A stretch of DNA of 64,000 nt from JBLIRR01 sp049472395 (GTDB lineage Bacteria > SZUA-182 > DTGQ01 > JBLIRR01). Position numbers and translations under genes: made by a program. Shown one piece after another: positions 53,653 through 63,300 of the stretch. The DNA lies in contig JBLIRR010000008.1 in NCBI GenBank assembly GCA_049472395.1, forward strand, positions 149,462 through 213,461, read 5' to 3'. How positions within the stretch are numbered: the first letter of the stretch is position 1; each line of letters starts with the position of its first letter. The notes under the pieces were generated by a model. That model did not search any database, was not told where the DNA came from, and worked only from the letters and a program-made list of their open reading frames with translations.

Positions 53653-55170
53653 ATGATAAAGGCAAAGCTTCCCACCTGGAAGAATAGTCTCATCTTCTTT
53701 GGGCTGATATGTGCGATGGTAATGGTTTATTATCTTTTTCAGATTCAGCACGCACGACGTATTTTGAATCAGCATATTCTCGATCACGCTCATTTGGTCT
53801 CCACAATAGTGAAACATACCGCACAGGGAGCAGTTCTTTCCAAAGAGCTTTTTGATGAGCTTATGACATCTTTTCTCGGTAATACTGCTCGCTTTATCGC
53901 CTATCTGGATGATATTGAACCTTTTGAGGATGAAGAGCTTCACGCGTTAGCCACGGAACTTGGTCTTTCGTGTATTTATATCGAACGACGCGATAAGGTG
54001 AGAGTTTCCCACCCATCTTGTGCTCAATTCCTTAAGAAGAACTGCAGCCCTGAAAGAGGGGTGGTCCATGATCTGGAGTCTCACCTTTATGTGTGCAGTT
54101 ATAAAGAAAATACAATGTGTATATCTCTTGCAGTGTCAGCCATAGGAATTGAAGATCTTCAATTTAAGACAGGTCTTACCAATGTAATATCTCATATTAC
54201 CAAAGTGCCGGGCATAAAAAGGATAACACTCCTTCCTTCCTATGAGACAAACAAAATTTCTTTTTTTGAACAGCACAATGAAAGATTAGCGAAAGTTACT
54301 ATCCCCCTTGAGAAAAAGAGTCTTGAAGTGGAGTTGGCGGTAGGGAGCCTCGCCGAAATGGTGGGCCGTCTGTGGCGTGATTTTTTCATCTTCGGAGTGG
54401 GTTTGGCCTTTCTCGGGATTGTGCTCTCCTACCTTATATATCGCCAGCAGATGGAACATATTTATCAGATACGCAAATTTGAGGATTCACTATCCAAAGA
54501 ACGTGAGGTTGCTGCTATCGGAAGGGCTGCAGCCACAATTGCCCATGAAATCAGAAATCCTTTAAATGCGATAAGTATGGGAATTCAAAGAATACAATTA
54601 GAAGTCGTGGATCTGGATCAAGAGACCCTCCATTTCCTCACGGTTATTCAAAAAGAAATAACCAGAGTAAATGAGAGTGTGGAAAATCTTCTCTCTTACG
54701 CGAAGGTTCGGGTGCCGAAACCGAGACAGATAGCTTTTGGCGTTCTCTTGCAAGATATTTTCTCACTTTATGAGGGGGAATTAAAGGCGAGGGCAATTAA
54801 ATATACCCTCGATATACAACCCGGTCGAAGCTTTAACCTTGATCCGGATGAGATGGCCCAACTAATTGAAAACCTTATAAAGAATGCCATCGACGCCCAA
54901 CCGGATGGAGGATTTGTGCATATCAAGGTTTTCCAAAAACAAAATACCCAGTTTATGAGTATAAAGAATGCGGGATTCAATTGTGAACACACCGAATTAA
55001 AGCATTTGCTTGAGCCATATTTTACTACGAAAAGTGAGGGCACCGGCTTAGGGCTTTACATTTCCTACCGTATTGCCCGAGCGCATAGAGGAGACATTAC
55101 CCTCCAAATTCCTGAGGAGGGCGTGTTAGAGGCAACTGTAAGTCTGATGGATATTGTGGAGGATACATGA
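53653..55170 (+). CDS. Membrane sensor histidine kinase
   Basis: A 505-residue kinase. Membrane segments are at about residues 12-30 (NSLIFFGLICAMVMVYYLF) and about 235-260 (FFIFGVGLAFLGIVLSYLIY), with a periplasmic sensor region of about 200 residues between, containing several Cys residues. HisKA has His298 in IAHEIRNPLNAI. HATPase motifs are NLIKNAIDAQPDGG (N box) and GTGLGLYIS (G box). The stop overlaps the regulator start (ATGA), so the pair is translationally coupled. Similar kinases feed sigma-54 activators of the ZraR/HydG type. The signal is unknown. Confidence 0.92.
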   Translation: MIKAKLPTWKNSLIFFGLICAMVMVYYLFQIQHARRILNQHILDHAHLVSTIVKHTAQGAVLSKELFDELMTSFLGNTARFIAYLDDIEPFEDEELHALATELGLSCIYIERRDKVRVSHPSCAQFLKKNCSPERGVVHDLESHLYVCSYKENTMCISLAVSAIGIEDLQFKTGLTNVISHITKVPGIKRITLLPSYETNKISFFEQHNERLAKVTIPLEKKSLEVELAVGSLAEMVGRLWRDFFIFGVGLAFLGIVLSYLIYRQQMEHIYQIRKFEDSLSKEREVAAIGRAAATIAHEIRNPLNAISMGIQRIQLEVVDLDQETLHFLTVIQKEITRVNESVENLLSYAKVRVPKPRQIAFGVLLQDIFSLYEGELKARAIKYTLDIQPGRSFNLDPDEMAQLIENLIKNAIDAQPDGGFVHIKVFQKQNTQFMSIKNAGFNCEHTELKHLLEPYFTTKSEGTGLGLYISYRIARAHRGDITLQIPEEGVLEATVSLMDIVEDT

Positions 55171-56501
55171 AAATTTTACTTATTGAAGATGAAGAGGCGC
55201 AGCGTGGTCTTTTGATCGGTTTCCTGACAAAACAGGGATATGAGATCTTAGAGGCTGAGAGTGCCGAAAAAGCTTTAGATATTTTTGACACAGAATTTAT
55301 CGATCTTGTTCTCGTTGATAATAAGCTGCCCGGAATGTCAGGCGTTGAGGCTCTCTCGAAGATGAAAAGCATCAAGCCTACTCTCAAGGCAATTATGATT
55401 ACCGCTTATGGGGATGTGGATACTGCAGTATCTGTCATGAAGATGGGAGCCAATGATTTTCTCACCAAACCTATTGATTTGTCGAGATTGCTTCTCAAAA
55501 TCCAGGAGCTTGAGCGAGAATTAACTGTTGTGGAAGATATTGCACACATCAGGGAAAAAGTTGAAGAGGAAAAACTTCCTATTGTGCTTATCGCCGAATC
55601 TGTTGCAATGAAAGAAATTCTCTCTTTCACCAGAAGGGTTGCGCTCTCTCCATTGACCGTTCTTATTAAAGGAGAGACAGGAACAGGCAAAGAATTAATC
55701 GCTCGCCTACTTCATCTGTTATCAGACCGGAAAGATCATCCCTTCATCGATGTTAATTGTGCCGCTATACCCGAAAACCTTTTTGAAAGTGAGCTTTTTG
55801 GGCATGAAAAAGGATCTTTTACAAGCGCCATAAGCTCCAGGAAAGGCCGTTTTGAATTAGCTCATGGGGGGAGCCTCTTTCTTGACGAGGTTGGAGAACT
55901 CCCCATGACTCTCCAGGCTAAATTATTGCGGGCTATTCAAGAGAAGAAGATAACCAGGGTAGGGGGAGAAATAGATATACCTATTAATGTTCGTCTGATT
56001 GCGGCCACAAATAGGGACCTCCCTCAACTGGTGAAAGAGGGGCGCTTTCGGGAAGATCTTTATTTTAGATTAAAAGTCCTCGATATAGAGATTCCTCCAA
56101 TGAGAGAAAGAAAAGAGGATATTTCAATCTTGATAGACCACTTTCTTCAGAAATACTCTCCGGCACCAATAAAGATTTCTTCAGAAGCAATGGATCGCCT
56201 TCTCAAGTATCCTTTTCCCGGAAACGTGAGAGAGCTGGAGAATGCGATTCAACGTATGCTCACCTTGAGCCGTGGGCCAGTTATTAATCTCGCGGATCTT
56301 CCAACTGAGATCAGGCACTATAATTTTGAGTCAAAGGGCACACTGTCCGATCGTCTGGCAGCAGTGGAAAAAGAAATGATCATTACAGCCCTTGAAAAAA
56401 GTTCATGGGTACAGACAAAAGCCGCTGATCTCTTGGAGATAAACGAGAGGGTCCTGCGATATAAGATGTCTAAATTCGGGATAAGGCGGGATAGAAAGTA
56501 A
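55167..56501 (+). CDS. Sigma-54-dependent NtrC-family response regulator
   Basis: A 444-residue regulator. The receiver domain has the phospho-acceptor Asp51 in LVLVDNKLPGMSG. The AAA+ domain has Walker A GETGTGKE and the sigma-54 contact loop GSFTSA (residues 216-221) in place of the usual GAFTGA, then NCAAIPE and the arginine-finger region FREDLYFRL. A FIS-type helix-turn-helix ends the protein (TKAADLLEINERVLRYKMSK). It is very likely to activate the two -24/-12 promoters at 51567 and 56641 through the shared UAS. Autoregulation was not seen. Confidence 0.93.
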   Translation: MKILLIEDEEAQRGLLIGFLTKQGYEILEAESAEKALDIFDTEFIDLVLVDNKLPGMSGVEALSKMKSIKPTLKAIMITAYGDVDTAVSVMKMGANDFLTKPIDLSRLLLKIQELERELTVVEDIAHIREKVEEEKLPIVLIAESVAMKEILSFTRRVALSPLTVLIKGETGTGKELIARLLHLLSDRKDHPFIDVNCAAIPENLFESELFGHEKGSFTSAISSRKGRFELAHGGSLFLDEVGELPMTLQAKLLRAIQEKKITRVGGEIDIPINVRLIAATNRDLPQLVKEGRFREDLYFRLKVLDIEIPPMRERKEDISILIDHFLQKYSPAPIKISSEAMDRLLKYPFPGNVRELENAIQRMLTLSRGPVINLADLPTEIRHYNFESKGTLSDRLAAVEKEMIITALEKSSWVQTKAADLLEINERVLRYKMSKFGIRRDRK

Positions 56502-56522
56502 GTTAGTTATCCCATGCTTTTT

Positions 56523-56555
56523 CGACAATTTTGTCGTACAAGACGAAATTTGACG
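56523..56555 (+). promoter_or_regulatory. Enhancer (UAS) for the NtrC-type regulator, copy 2
   Basis: CGACAATTTTGTCG (56523-56536, arms CGACAA/TTGTCG), then GACGAAATTTGACG (56542-56555). Compared with copy 1 the first sites match at 13 of 14 positions and the second sites at 11 of 14, with site-to-site offsets of 20 and 19 bases. It is 120 bases before the GG of its -24 element. Confidence 0.75.
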
Positions 56556-56640
56556 AAGGAACCTGATCCACTCCTTTGATAAGAATCGTGGGTTCCTCTT
56601 ATTTTAAGCCATTTTATCAAGAAATAAAAAAAGTTAAGTT

Positions 56641-56657
56641 CTGGTATATATAATGCT
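56641..56657 (+). promoter_or_regulatory. Sigma-54 (-24/-12) promoter of the tandem-repeat exported protein
   Basis: CTGGTATATATAATGCT keeps GG and GC ten bases apart, but the middle is weaker than consensus (no CAC after GG). Its standing comes from the matching UAS upstream and the gene 50 bases downstream. Confidence 0.65.
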
Positions 56658-56706
56658 TTTTCCTTTTTTATGATTCATTAACAATTTAATAAAAGGAGAT
56701 ATGATC

Positions 56707-57126
56707 ATGAAAAAGAAAGGCTTAGCAATTGTATTAATAGCATTAGTCGCAACAATAATAATGATAGGTCAGACCTTTGCGGTTGAAGATACTGTTCCTG
56801 ATGCAGAAGAGGAATTAGCCGTATCAGAGGCCACAATGGAACAACAGAAAATCGTGGAACAACAGAAAATCATGGAACAACAGAAGGTCATGGAACAACA
56901 GAAGGTCATGGAACAAAAGAAAGTAGAGGAAGGGGACACCATAAAAAACCAATTACAAAAAAAGCTCACTGAAGGAAATTCTGAAGACAAAGGTGAGTTT
57001 GAAAAAGGCGAGGGTGACCAAACCCAGAGAAAGAACCTAAGAAAAAGGATTCGGAGTACTACAAGGCAGTATAACAGGAATAGCACCGGGACTTCCAGGA
57101 CGGGTCATGGCGGCGCAGCTCGATAA
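56707..57126 (+). CDS. Small exported protein with EQQK tandem repeats
   Basis: A 139-residue protein. A signal peptide (ending GQTFAVE) is followed by five copies of a six-residue repeat (MEQQKI/V), then an acidic Gly/Glu/Lys stretch and a basic tail (RKRIRSTTRQYNRNSTGTSRTGHGG). The ATG at 56707 has GGAGAT 8 bases upstream and is preferred to the ATG at 56701. It sits under a sigma-54 promoter with the shared UAS. The repeat and tail suggest a coiled, nucleic-acid- or surface-binding protein; the function is unknown. Confidence 0.65.
   Translation: MKKKGLAIVLIALVATIIMIGQTFAVEDTVPDAEEELAVSEATMEQQKIVEQQKIMEQQKVMEQQKVMEQKKVEEGDTIKNQLQKKLTEGNSEDKGEFEKGEGDQTQRKNLRKRIRSTTRQYNRNSTGTSRTGHGGAAR
56835..56930 (+). 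repeat. 18-bp coding tandem repeat (five copies)
   Basis: Units of the form atggaacaacagaaaatc repeat five times with few changes, encoding MEQQKI/V. Such a short perfect repeat could change copy number by slippage. Confidence 0.85.
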
Positions 57127-57213
57127 GTAGTATTTTTAGAGAGGTGCGTTGTATGCCACGTGCGCGCCTCCGAAACCCGCATTTGAAACATGAAGAGTAT
57201 TAGAGCGTATTAT

Positions 57214-57247
57214 CCTGGCGAGCGAGAGCAATAATTCGCTCGCCAGG
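57214..57247. terminator. Strong hairpin between convergent genes
   Basis: CCTGGCGAGCGA (57214-57225) pairs perfectly with TCGCTCGCCAGG (57236-57247) around a 10-base loop, with outer ATTAT/ATAAT extending it. No long T-run follows on either side. It sits between the tandem-repeat gene and the alpha-2-macroglobulin gene, so a bidirectional termination role is likely. Confidence 0.6.
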
Positions 57248-57363
57248 CATAATGCTTCAAGGCGCAGGTCACACCGCCCAGATTAAAGAAATAGAAAAAA
57301 AGTTATGCAGATACGTCAAGCCTGGCCGCCCATCAGTCGACCGCAAAATAATCTGTTCAGATT

Positions 57364-60300
57364 TTAAGGTTGTACTCTAATCTCTATGGGTTGTTTTTCA
57401 CTTCCACGGTCAGGATTATAATATTCATGAACACGCGAGACAGGAGTTTGGACTTTTACAGGGTATTTTGCCCTTAATTGATAACTGAATCGAATGGGTT
57501 CCCCATTGACAACCTTTTCAAGATAGATGATGATCTGCCTGTCAACTTTCTCATACTTTGAAATTATTCCATCCTCGAGGGCACTGTCGATGCCTTCCAC
57601 CATAACCTCGAATCCCGGTGGTATGCCAAGATCAACAACTACCATCTTGGCCGTAGAGTCTTTTATCGTATTCTTTATCACCACCTCACATTCAATCATA
57701 TCCGATACATGGATGTCTGTTTTGTCATACATAATCTCGATGGTAAGGGGAGGTCCTTCTTGAATGATCTCTTTCTCAGGCCATGGCAGATAATATTTCC
57801 CTACAATCTGATAAAGAGGAGTGCCTTCCCCTGATTTAGTAATGGTTAGTCTGTTGTCTCCCTCTTTGGTGAAGGTTTTAAGATCTATCTGACGTAATAC
57901 GTCACTGTCTTGCGATGTGATTTCAAGAGTGCTCACCTCTTCCCCATTTATAATGATCACAACGGTCCCATTTATATCCTCAGCCTGCCCCGTTGTGGCA
58001 AGGGCCAATAGCCTCAATGAACCGACTGTAGCCTGGGTATTGCCCCAGGTGCCAAACCCATCCTTATTATGGATAATGTAATTTAGAATGTTCTCAACCG
58101 TTCCCGAATATCGTCGTGCTTTTAGAAAGCTGTATCCAATAAGGGCTGTTGTCTCAAGGCAATTATATTCTCCCCGAGAGTAGGTGATTGTTTCCGATTC
58201 AGAACACCAGTATGCCTCATCATTTTTCTCTTCCCTGACAGAATAAAGGTAGCTCAGAAGATCATTGACAGGGCCGACCAGGGAAGCGTCCTCCCGGACA
58301 TTCTGATAGGCAACGAGGGCATTGGCACAAAGGGCAAGGGTATAAGTATCCTCATTTTCAAACACGAGGTTTTCAACAAGGTAGTCGATAGCCTTCTGAA
58401 CCTGAATGCCTTGATACTCTGTTTCCATAAGCGCCCACGTAATATAAGCCGTCGTGCGTAAGACTTCGTCACGGAATTTATTAATAACTCCCTCTGCAAT
58501 CCCGCCAACACTGGGCTCCCACCGGCCATCAGCCTCCTGCTCTTTGAGGAGCCATTCCTGTGTCCTTTTGATCACCTTAGGATCTACCTCATGGACCTTC
58601 GCCATATCGAAAAATTCCATAAGACCGAATGCAGTAAGGATTTTGTGCGCAGGTGGCCTCCCGAACCATTCAAAACCGCCCCCCTCCACCTCATAGCTCA
58701 AAAGACGCTGATAGCCGAGATTGATATACTGACGCGCCTTTAATTCCGTCTCCGGGGTGAGTTGCTCCACGGCTCTAAGATAATTGAGTACCAGTACATT
58801 TGGATAGGTGACGGAGGATGTCTGTTCAAAACATCCGAAGGGCATACGAAACATGCTGTCTAATCCCTCGACTACCTGTGTAAAAAGACCGGGATAGATT
58901 TTTACCAAAATCTTACTGGCCTCATCGATTGCATCGTGGGGGATAACGATGGTATGCTCAAGGCGGTCCTCTAATCGGTCGCTGATACTTTCAATATGTT
59001 CTTTTCCATCGGGAATGACCTCTATCTGACGACGTATTGCGTCCTGTTTTTGCTCTCCTATGCCATAGACGGTAAAGCTATGCCATCCTACAGTGCGCGC
59101 AATGATTTTAAAATACACAACGCTTACCTGCCCAGGACCGAGAGTCAGGCTCTTTTCCGAGCTCTCTTCAAGGAGCTTAAACCATGTATCCTCGGGATCA
59201 GGCACAACTTTCACCCTTACTTCTTGCTGTGTGTCAAGATAATTATACACGGCGATGGGGACGGAGATCTCATCATTCTGCGTAAGCTGCACTGGAAAAT
59301 CTATATCAATGAAAAACTCCTGAAATACGCGGACCTTATTGCTCGTGCTCCCCAGGTTTCCCTTCACATTTGAGGCTAAAGCGCTGAGTCTCCAACTGGT
59401 GATAGAATCAGCCAATGGTACCTGGACAGATGCATTCCCTTCACTATCAGTGATCAATGCCGGCTCGAAAAAGAGTGTTTCAGGGAAATACTCCCTCACC
59501 ATTATGCTTGAGAGTGGGTCTTCTGCCATTTGTGCTACCGTAGTGACTGGCATCATACCACCTGCAGTTTCACTCAATAAAGGAGTCGCCGATAAAGGAG
59601 CCGCGAATCCGAGACCTCCACCAAAACCACCTGCCGCGTTTGGAACGGCAGCAAAACCCCACTTGATACCCCCGCCCCATATCATGGCACCACTCGGGAA
59701 CCCAACTATGAGCGGCGCACTGAGAGAAATATCATCCTTTGTGTTTAGAATCATATCCGGCCCGGAAGAGGAAAGGGTGAAGGTGCTATAATCCTGTATC
59801 GTAAATGTATAGGGATAGTCCCACGGATCATCATAGATCCACTCCTCATCTATGCCATTACCTGCCGCTATGGCCCTGTGCAAGTCATATTGGGTATATA
59901 TCTTTTTCTTCTGTATTATGGCGAGATTATGATTAAGGTCCTTCTCTATCCTTTTCGACATTTTCTCTTTTACCCGATCTAAGAGTGTATGATAGGTGTT
60001 TGTCGAAATCCCAGGTGTGGGTAGATCTTCGACAGAGGCGAATATCACCCGGGCTGCCTTATCCTTTTCTAAATCCGGCGTGCCTATGATAATCTCCGGG
60101 AGGGTGAATCCATGGATCTCAAACCGCGGTTGTGCGATCTCCTCTTCAAGCATAAAATAGATCTTCTCAAGTCCCGGTTGCATATCCTGCAATGCAAAGA
60201 CGGCCTCATCCACTATCTGAAGGCCGAGGGCGACGGGCAAGGTATCATCACCGCTCACTTGAAAATCTAGCCATGCCTCCTGCCGCGGCCTATACACAGG

Positions 60301-62724
60301 TATATCAGGAGCGCAGACAGCAGTTCCGACTGGCTGAGATGTTTCATCGATGTGGCGAAAACAAATATCGATAAGAAGTTCTTTGGCAGAATCCACATAC
60401 ACAAGCTTTCTATCACGAATGATATCACTCGAATCGGATAAGAAATATCCCTGTATCCAAAGACTCCCGGCAAATTCTTCCGAAAGATCAAGGATGAATT
60501 GCCCTGTGCCATTGTCAATATCAATTGCCTCAGTCAAAAAGAGCTGGCCTCCCTTGATAAAATCAAGATATGCTCTTGTCTTAAGCATGCTGGTAAGGAC
60601 AGTGACGGTCATGCTTTCTCCCACAGTGTAAAGAGATTTATCTGTTCGGATAATGATGCCTCCTGATCGTTTGTCCGTATCAAAGCTAAATTCTTTTTCT
60701 GCTATAGTGCCCTCCCTATCCCTGGATATGACCGTTAAATGCATAGTATCAGAGGAAGGGATAAGGGAAAATTCGGCTATCCCGGTTTCATCCGTTGCGA
60801 TAGTGACAAAAGGAGCGGACATATTCTCGCTCAGAAATATACTATTCTGGGTTTCGATCGGGATGCCGTTGAGATTTTTGGTAATGAGATACAACCGGTT
60901 TTCCATCTGTGGTACTAAATAATCTCCTTCAAGCAAAAGACTTATAGTGAAAGGATCTTCTGCCACGATGAGCTGCTCATAGGCCTTTTCTTCATGTTCC
61001 GCAGTATCTGTGACAGTCGCCTCGACAAAGACAATCCCTTTTCCCTGCTCAAGGGGTTGCCCCACAAAGTACTTTCCTAGTGGCTGCTCAAAAGAGAAAA
61101 ATCCGCTCTCATCGGTTCTCCCCTCTATAAAGCCAAATTCCTCCATACCAGTAATAAATGTTTTGAAGGATAGTTCAACCTTTCCCTGTGCCACAGGTTT
61201 GCCGAAGAAATAGAGGGCCTCAATTCTTCCGTCGACGACCTCTCCCGGCTGATAGGTGTTCTTGTTTGTCGTGACAATGATATCAAACTTGGGGAGCACA
61301 TACTGCTCTACAATAACGGTTTTTTCAGAAGTGGTCTCTCCAAGGATTGCCCGAATGCGATAATTTCCCATATTTATCTCATCTGCCAGAATAAACTCCG
61401 CTGCCGCCACTCCCTGATCCGATGTAACGAGTTGTTTCTTGAAAACCTTATTGCCCTTTGAGTCTTCAACCTCAATGACTATCGGCTTATTCGCTTCAGC
61501 AGCCCTGCTCTCGATCGTATCTACAATGCTCAGGGTTCTGATATGAATACTCTGGCCAGGCTGATATCTCGGTTTGTCCGTGGTTAATAATACCTTTACT
61601 TTTCGTTCGATTTTTACAGTCTCGACAATGCGTTGTGCTCTCCTCCCATCGAGAGAGAGAATTTCAAAGGAGAGATTCCCTTCATGAGAAAGATCATCGG
61701 GAAGATCAAGGTCAATATCAGCGGTACCGGAGGCGTCTGTATGCCCGGCGTAGAGGAGTATTTCCTCCTCCCCCTCATCTCCTTCCCAGTATACCGAAAT
61801 CTCGGCATCGGCATACCCGGCCATATCTCGAGGATTAAGCACTAGGGCACGATAACGAGGTACGCTTCCTTCAGCAATTGTATCTGAGCCGGTAATCTGT
61901 ACCTCCATCAGCTCCACCGCATGCAACAGGCTCTTTTTTCCTGATTGGGTATTCTTGGTCCCTCCCAACGAGTTGGACCATGTGAGGGAATAAAGAAGAT
62001 TATAATCGACCAGCGCAGCATCATCAGCTAAAGCGGGCAGGCTTTGTAAGCTGAAGGCATACTCATATTCTCCTTCATAGAGGGTGATGGATTCAGTGAA
62101 ATTCCGTAGGATATTCTTATCAAGGTTTTCCAGTTTAATCGATAAGGTGGCATTCATATCCTGCGGACCATTTATTCTGGTAATGGCTATTGATCCGTCT
62201 ATGCTTTTCTCATCCACAATTGCCCTCAGTTTACTGCTGTCTATGAATATTTCTACCGGAATTATCTGAGGCTCAGGTTCTGTCACAGGGATATCAACCT
62301 GACCAGCAGTGAGCCAGGGAATAGAGGAAGGGACCGTATATTGAGCAGGAGGGAAGACATAAGGGGATAGGAAAGGGATTTCGTTTGATGGATAAAAGCT
62401 CGTATAGGGCGATATAAAATACTCTTGATAAGAGGGTGTACTATATGAAAAGGGAGAGGTAAAAGTGGAAGCGGGTAATGACCATTGAAAAGAGTAAGGA
62501 GCGCTCCCAGCAGAGGATGAATAGGTGCCAGAGAACAGAGGAGTAGGGGTAAAAGAGGGGATAAAAGAATTGTCCCAGGATGAGTAATAATCAGCTATGT
62601 CATAGTTACTAAAAAAGGGTACTGTAATCTGGGCATGACTCCTCAACGGATACATTGTGATAAAAAGAAAGGGAATGATAATAAAGGCTTTTACTATCTT
62701 TGTGTTTACTAATATGCTATTCAT
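57364..62724 (-). CDS. Bacterial alpha-2-macroglobulin with thioester
   Basis: A 1786-residue exported protein that would trap proteases in the periplasm or at the surface. The thioester motif CxEQ is Cys1298-Phe-Glu-Gln1301 in PFGCFEQTSS. Before it lie MG-type beta domains with typical ends (LLTTDKPRYQPGQSIHIRTL, NKNTYQPGEVVDGRIEAL); after it come the alpha-helical thioester domain (WLLKEQEADGRWE) and a receptor-binding-type end. A signal peptide is present (about 1-31, SHAQ), without a lipobox. The first 110 residues after it are Ser/Pro/Tyr/Phe-rich low complexity. No PbpC-type transglycosylase gene is next to it, unlike many gamma-proteobacterial relatives. Confidence 0.92.
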   Translation of the reverse strand: MNSILVNTKIVKAFIIIPFLFITMYPLRSHAQITVPFFSNYDIADYYSSWDNSFIPSFTPTPLFSGTYSSSAGSAPYSFQWSLPASTFTSPFSYSTPSYQEYFISPYTSFYPSNEIPFLSPYVFPPAQYTVPSSIPWLTAGQVDIPVTEPEPQIIPVEIFIDSSKLRAIVDEKSIDGSIAITRINGPQDMNATLSIKLENLDKNILRNFTESITLYEGEYEYAFSLQSLPALADDAALVDYNLLYSLTWSNSLGGTKNTQSGKKSLLHAVELMEVQITGSDTIAEGSVPRYRALVLNPRDMAGYADAEISVYWEGDEGEEEILLYAGHTDASGTADIDLDLPDDLSHEGNLSFEILSLDGRRAQRIVETVKIERKVKVLLTTDKPRYQPGQSIHIRTLSIVDTIESRAAEANKPIVIEVEDSKGNKVFKKQLVTSDQGVAAAEFILADEINMGNYRIRAILGETTSEKTVIVEQYVLPKFDIIVTTNKNTYQPGEVVDGRIEALYFFGKPVAQGKVELSFKTFITGMEEFGFIEGRTDESGFFSFEQPLGKYFVGQPLEQGKGIVFVEATVTDTAEHEEKAYEQLIVAEDPFTISLLLEGDYLVPQMENRLYLITKNLNGIPIETQNSIFLSENMSAPFVTIATDETGIAEFSLIPSSDTMHLTVISRDREGTIAEKEFSFDTDKRSGGIIIRTDKSLYTVGESMTVTVLTSMLKTRAYLDFIKGGQLFLTEAIDIDNGTGQFILDLSEEFAGSLWIQGYFLSDSSDIIRDRKLVYVDSAKELLIDICFRHIDETSQPVGTAVCAPDIPVYRPRQEAWLDFQVSGDDTLPVALGLQIVDEAVFALQDMQPGLEKIYFMLEEEIAQPRFEIHGFTLPEIIIGTPDLEKDKAARVIFASVEDLPTPGISTNTYHTLLDRVKEKMSKRIEKDLNHNLAIIQKKKIYTQYDLHRAIAAGNGIDEEWIYDDPWDYPYTFTIQDYSTFTLSSSGPDMILNTKDDISLSAPLIVGFPSGAMIWGGGIKWGFAAVPNAAGGFGGGLGFAAPLSATPLLSETAGGMMPVTTVAQMAEDPLSSIMVREYFPETLFFEPALITDSEGNASVQVPLADSITSWRLSALASNVKGNLGSTSNKVRVFQEFFIDIDFPVQLTQNDEISVPIAVYNYLDTQQEVRVKVVPDPEDTWFKLLEESSEKSLTLGPGQVSVVYFKIIARTVGWHSFTVYGIGEQKQDAIRRQIEVIPDGKEHIESISDRLEDRLEHTIVIPHDAIDEASKILVKIYPGLFTQVVEGLDSMFRMPFGCFEQTSSVTYPNVLVLNYLRAVEQLTPETELKARQYINLGYQRLLSYEVEGGGFEWFGRPPAHKILTAFGLMEFFDMAKVHEVDPKVIKRTQEWLLKEQEADGRWEPSVGGIAEGVINKFRDEVLRTTAYITWALMETEYQGIQVQKAIDYLVENLVFENEDTYTLALCANALVAYQNVREDASLVGPVNDLLSYLYSVREEKNDEAYWCSESETITYSRGEYNCLETTALIGYSFLKARRYSGTVENILNYIIHNKDGFGTWGNTQATVGSLRLLALATTGQAEDINGTVVIIINGEEVSTLEITSQDSDVLRQIDLKTFTKEGDNRLTITKSGEGTPLYQIVGKYYLPWPEKEIIQEGPPLTIEIMYDKTDIHVSDMIECEVVIKNTIKDSTAKMVVVDLGIPPGFEVMVEGIDSALEDGIISKYEKVDRQIIIYLEKVVNGEPIRFSYQLRAKYPVKVQTPVSRVHEYYNPDRGSEKQPIEIRVQP

Positions 62725-63300
62725 TATAATATCCTCCCTCTTATTGAGGTCATTCAGGGTAAAGATAGTTACTAAATAAGGTGAATAATTTTTTGTTTTA
62801 TCGTTTTAAGCATATTCCTTTGGCACCGTATATAGGGTATTTCTCAGAAGGTTTCTTTTCCGCGATAAAGCTACACTGTGAATTGATAAAAAGATTCGAT
62901 TTTCTTTAACATAGTATACATCAGACAATTTAAAAATTCTACTTCTTATTTTATTTTCTTTTTTTTTAAAGTTCTTTTTAATGCTATTGTAATCAATGTA
63001 ATAGAGTATAGGTGATACGTTTTTTTTCGCATATATTTATCTATAACAGCTTACATTCAACAAAAATTATTAACCATAATTAGAACTGTTAGAACTGCTG
63101 CATGAAAGTGGAATTTCTGGATTTTCTCTGATATACTATTTTAAACTAAAATTATTAATCTTTTGCAATATGGATCTGTCTCTATCCCTTAGCAATGCGT
63201 GGTGAACCGAACAAGATGATTTCATAAGAATATATGAAAAAGCTCAAGGTATCGATCGTTGAGATACTATCTGTCTCTGTTTTACTTGGATTCGCACTCT
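62725..63300. other. AT-rich intergenic region upstream of the alpha-2-macroglobulin gene
   Basis: About 575 bases with no supported gene. It holds the minus-strand promoter of the macroglobulin gene, a short AGAACTG direct repeat (about 63083-63100), and long A/T runs. A hydrophobic 46-codon frame at 63234-63374 overlaps the end of the stress-protein gene and is not supported. Confidence 0.6.

Noticed and set aside
62840..62860. TGGCACCG as a possible -24 element
   Set aside because: There is no GC at the required ten-base spacing, and the neighbouring gene is on the other strand.
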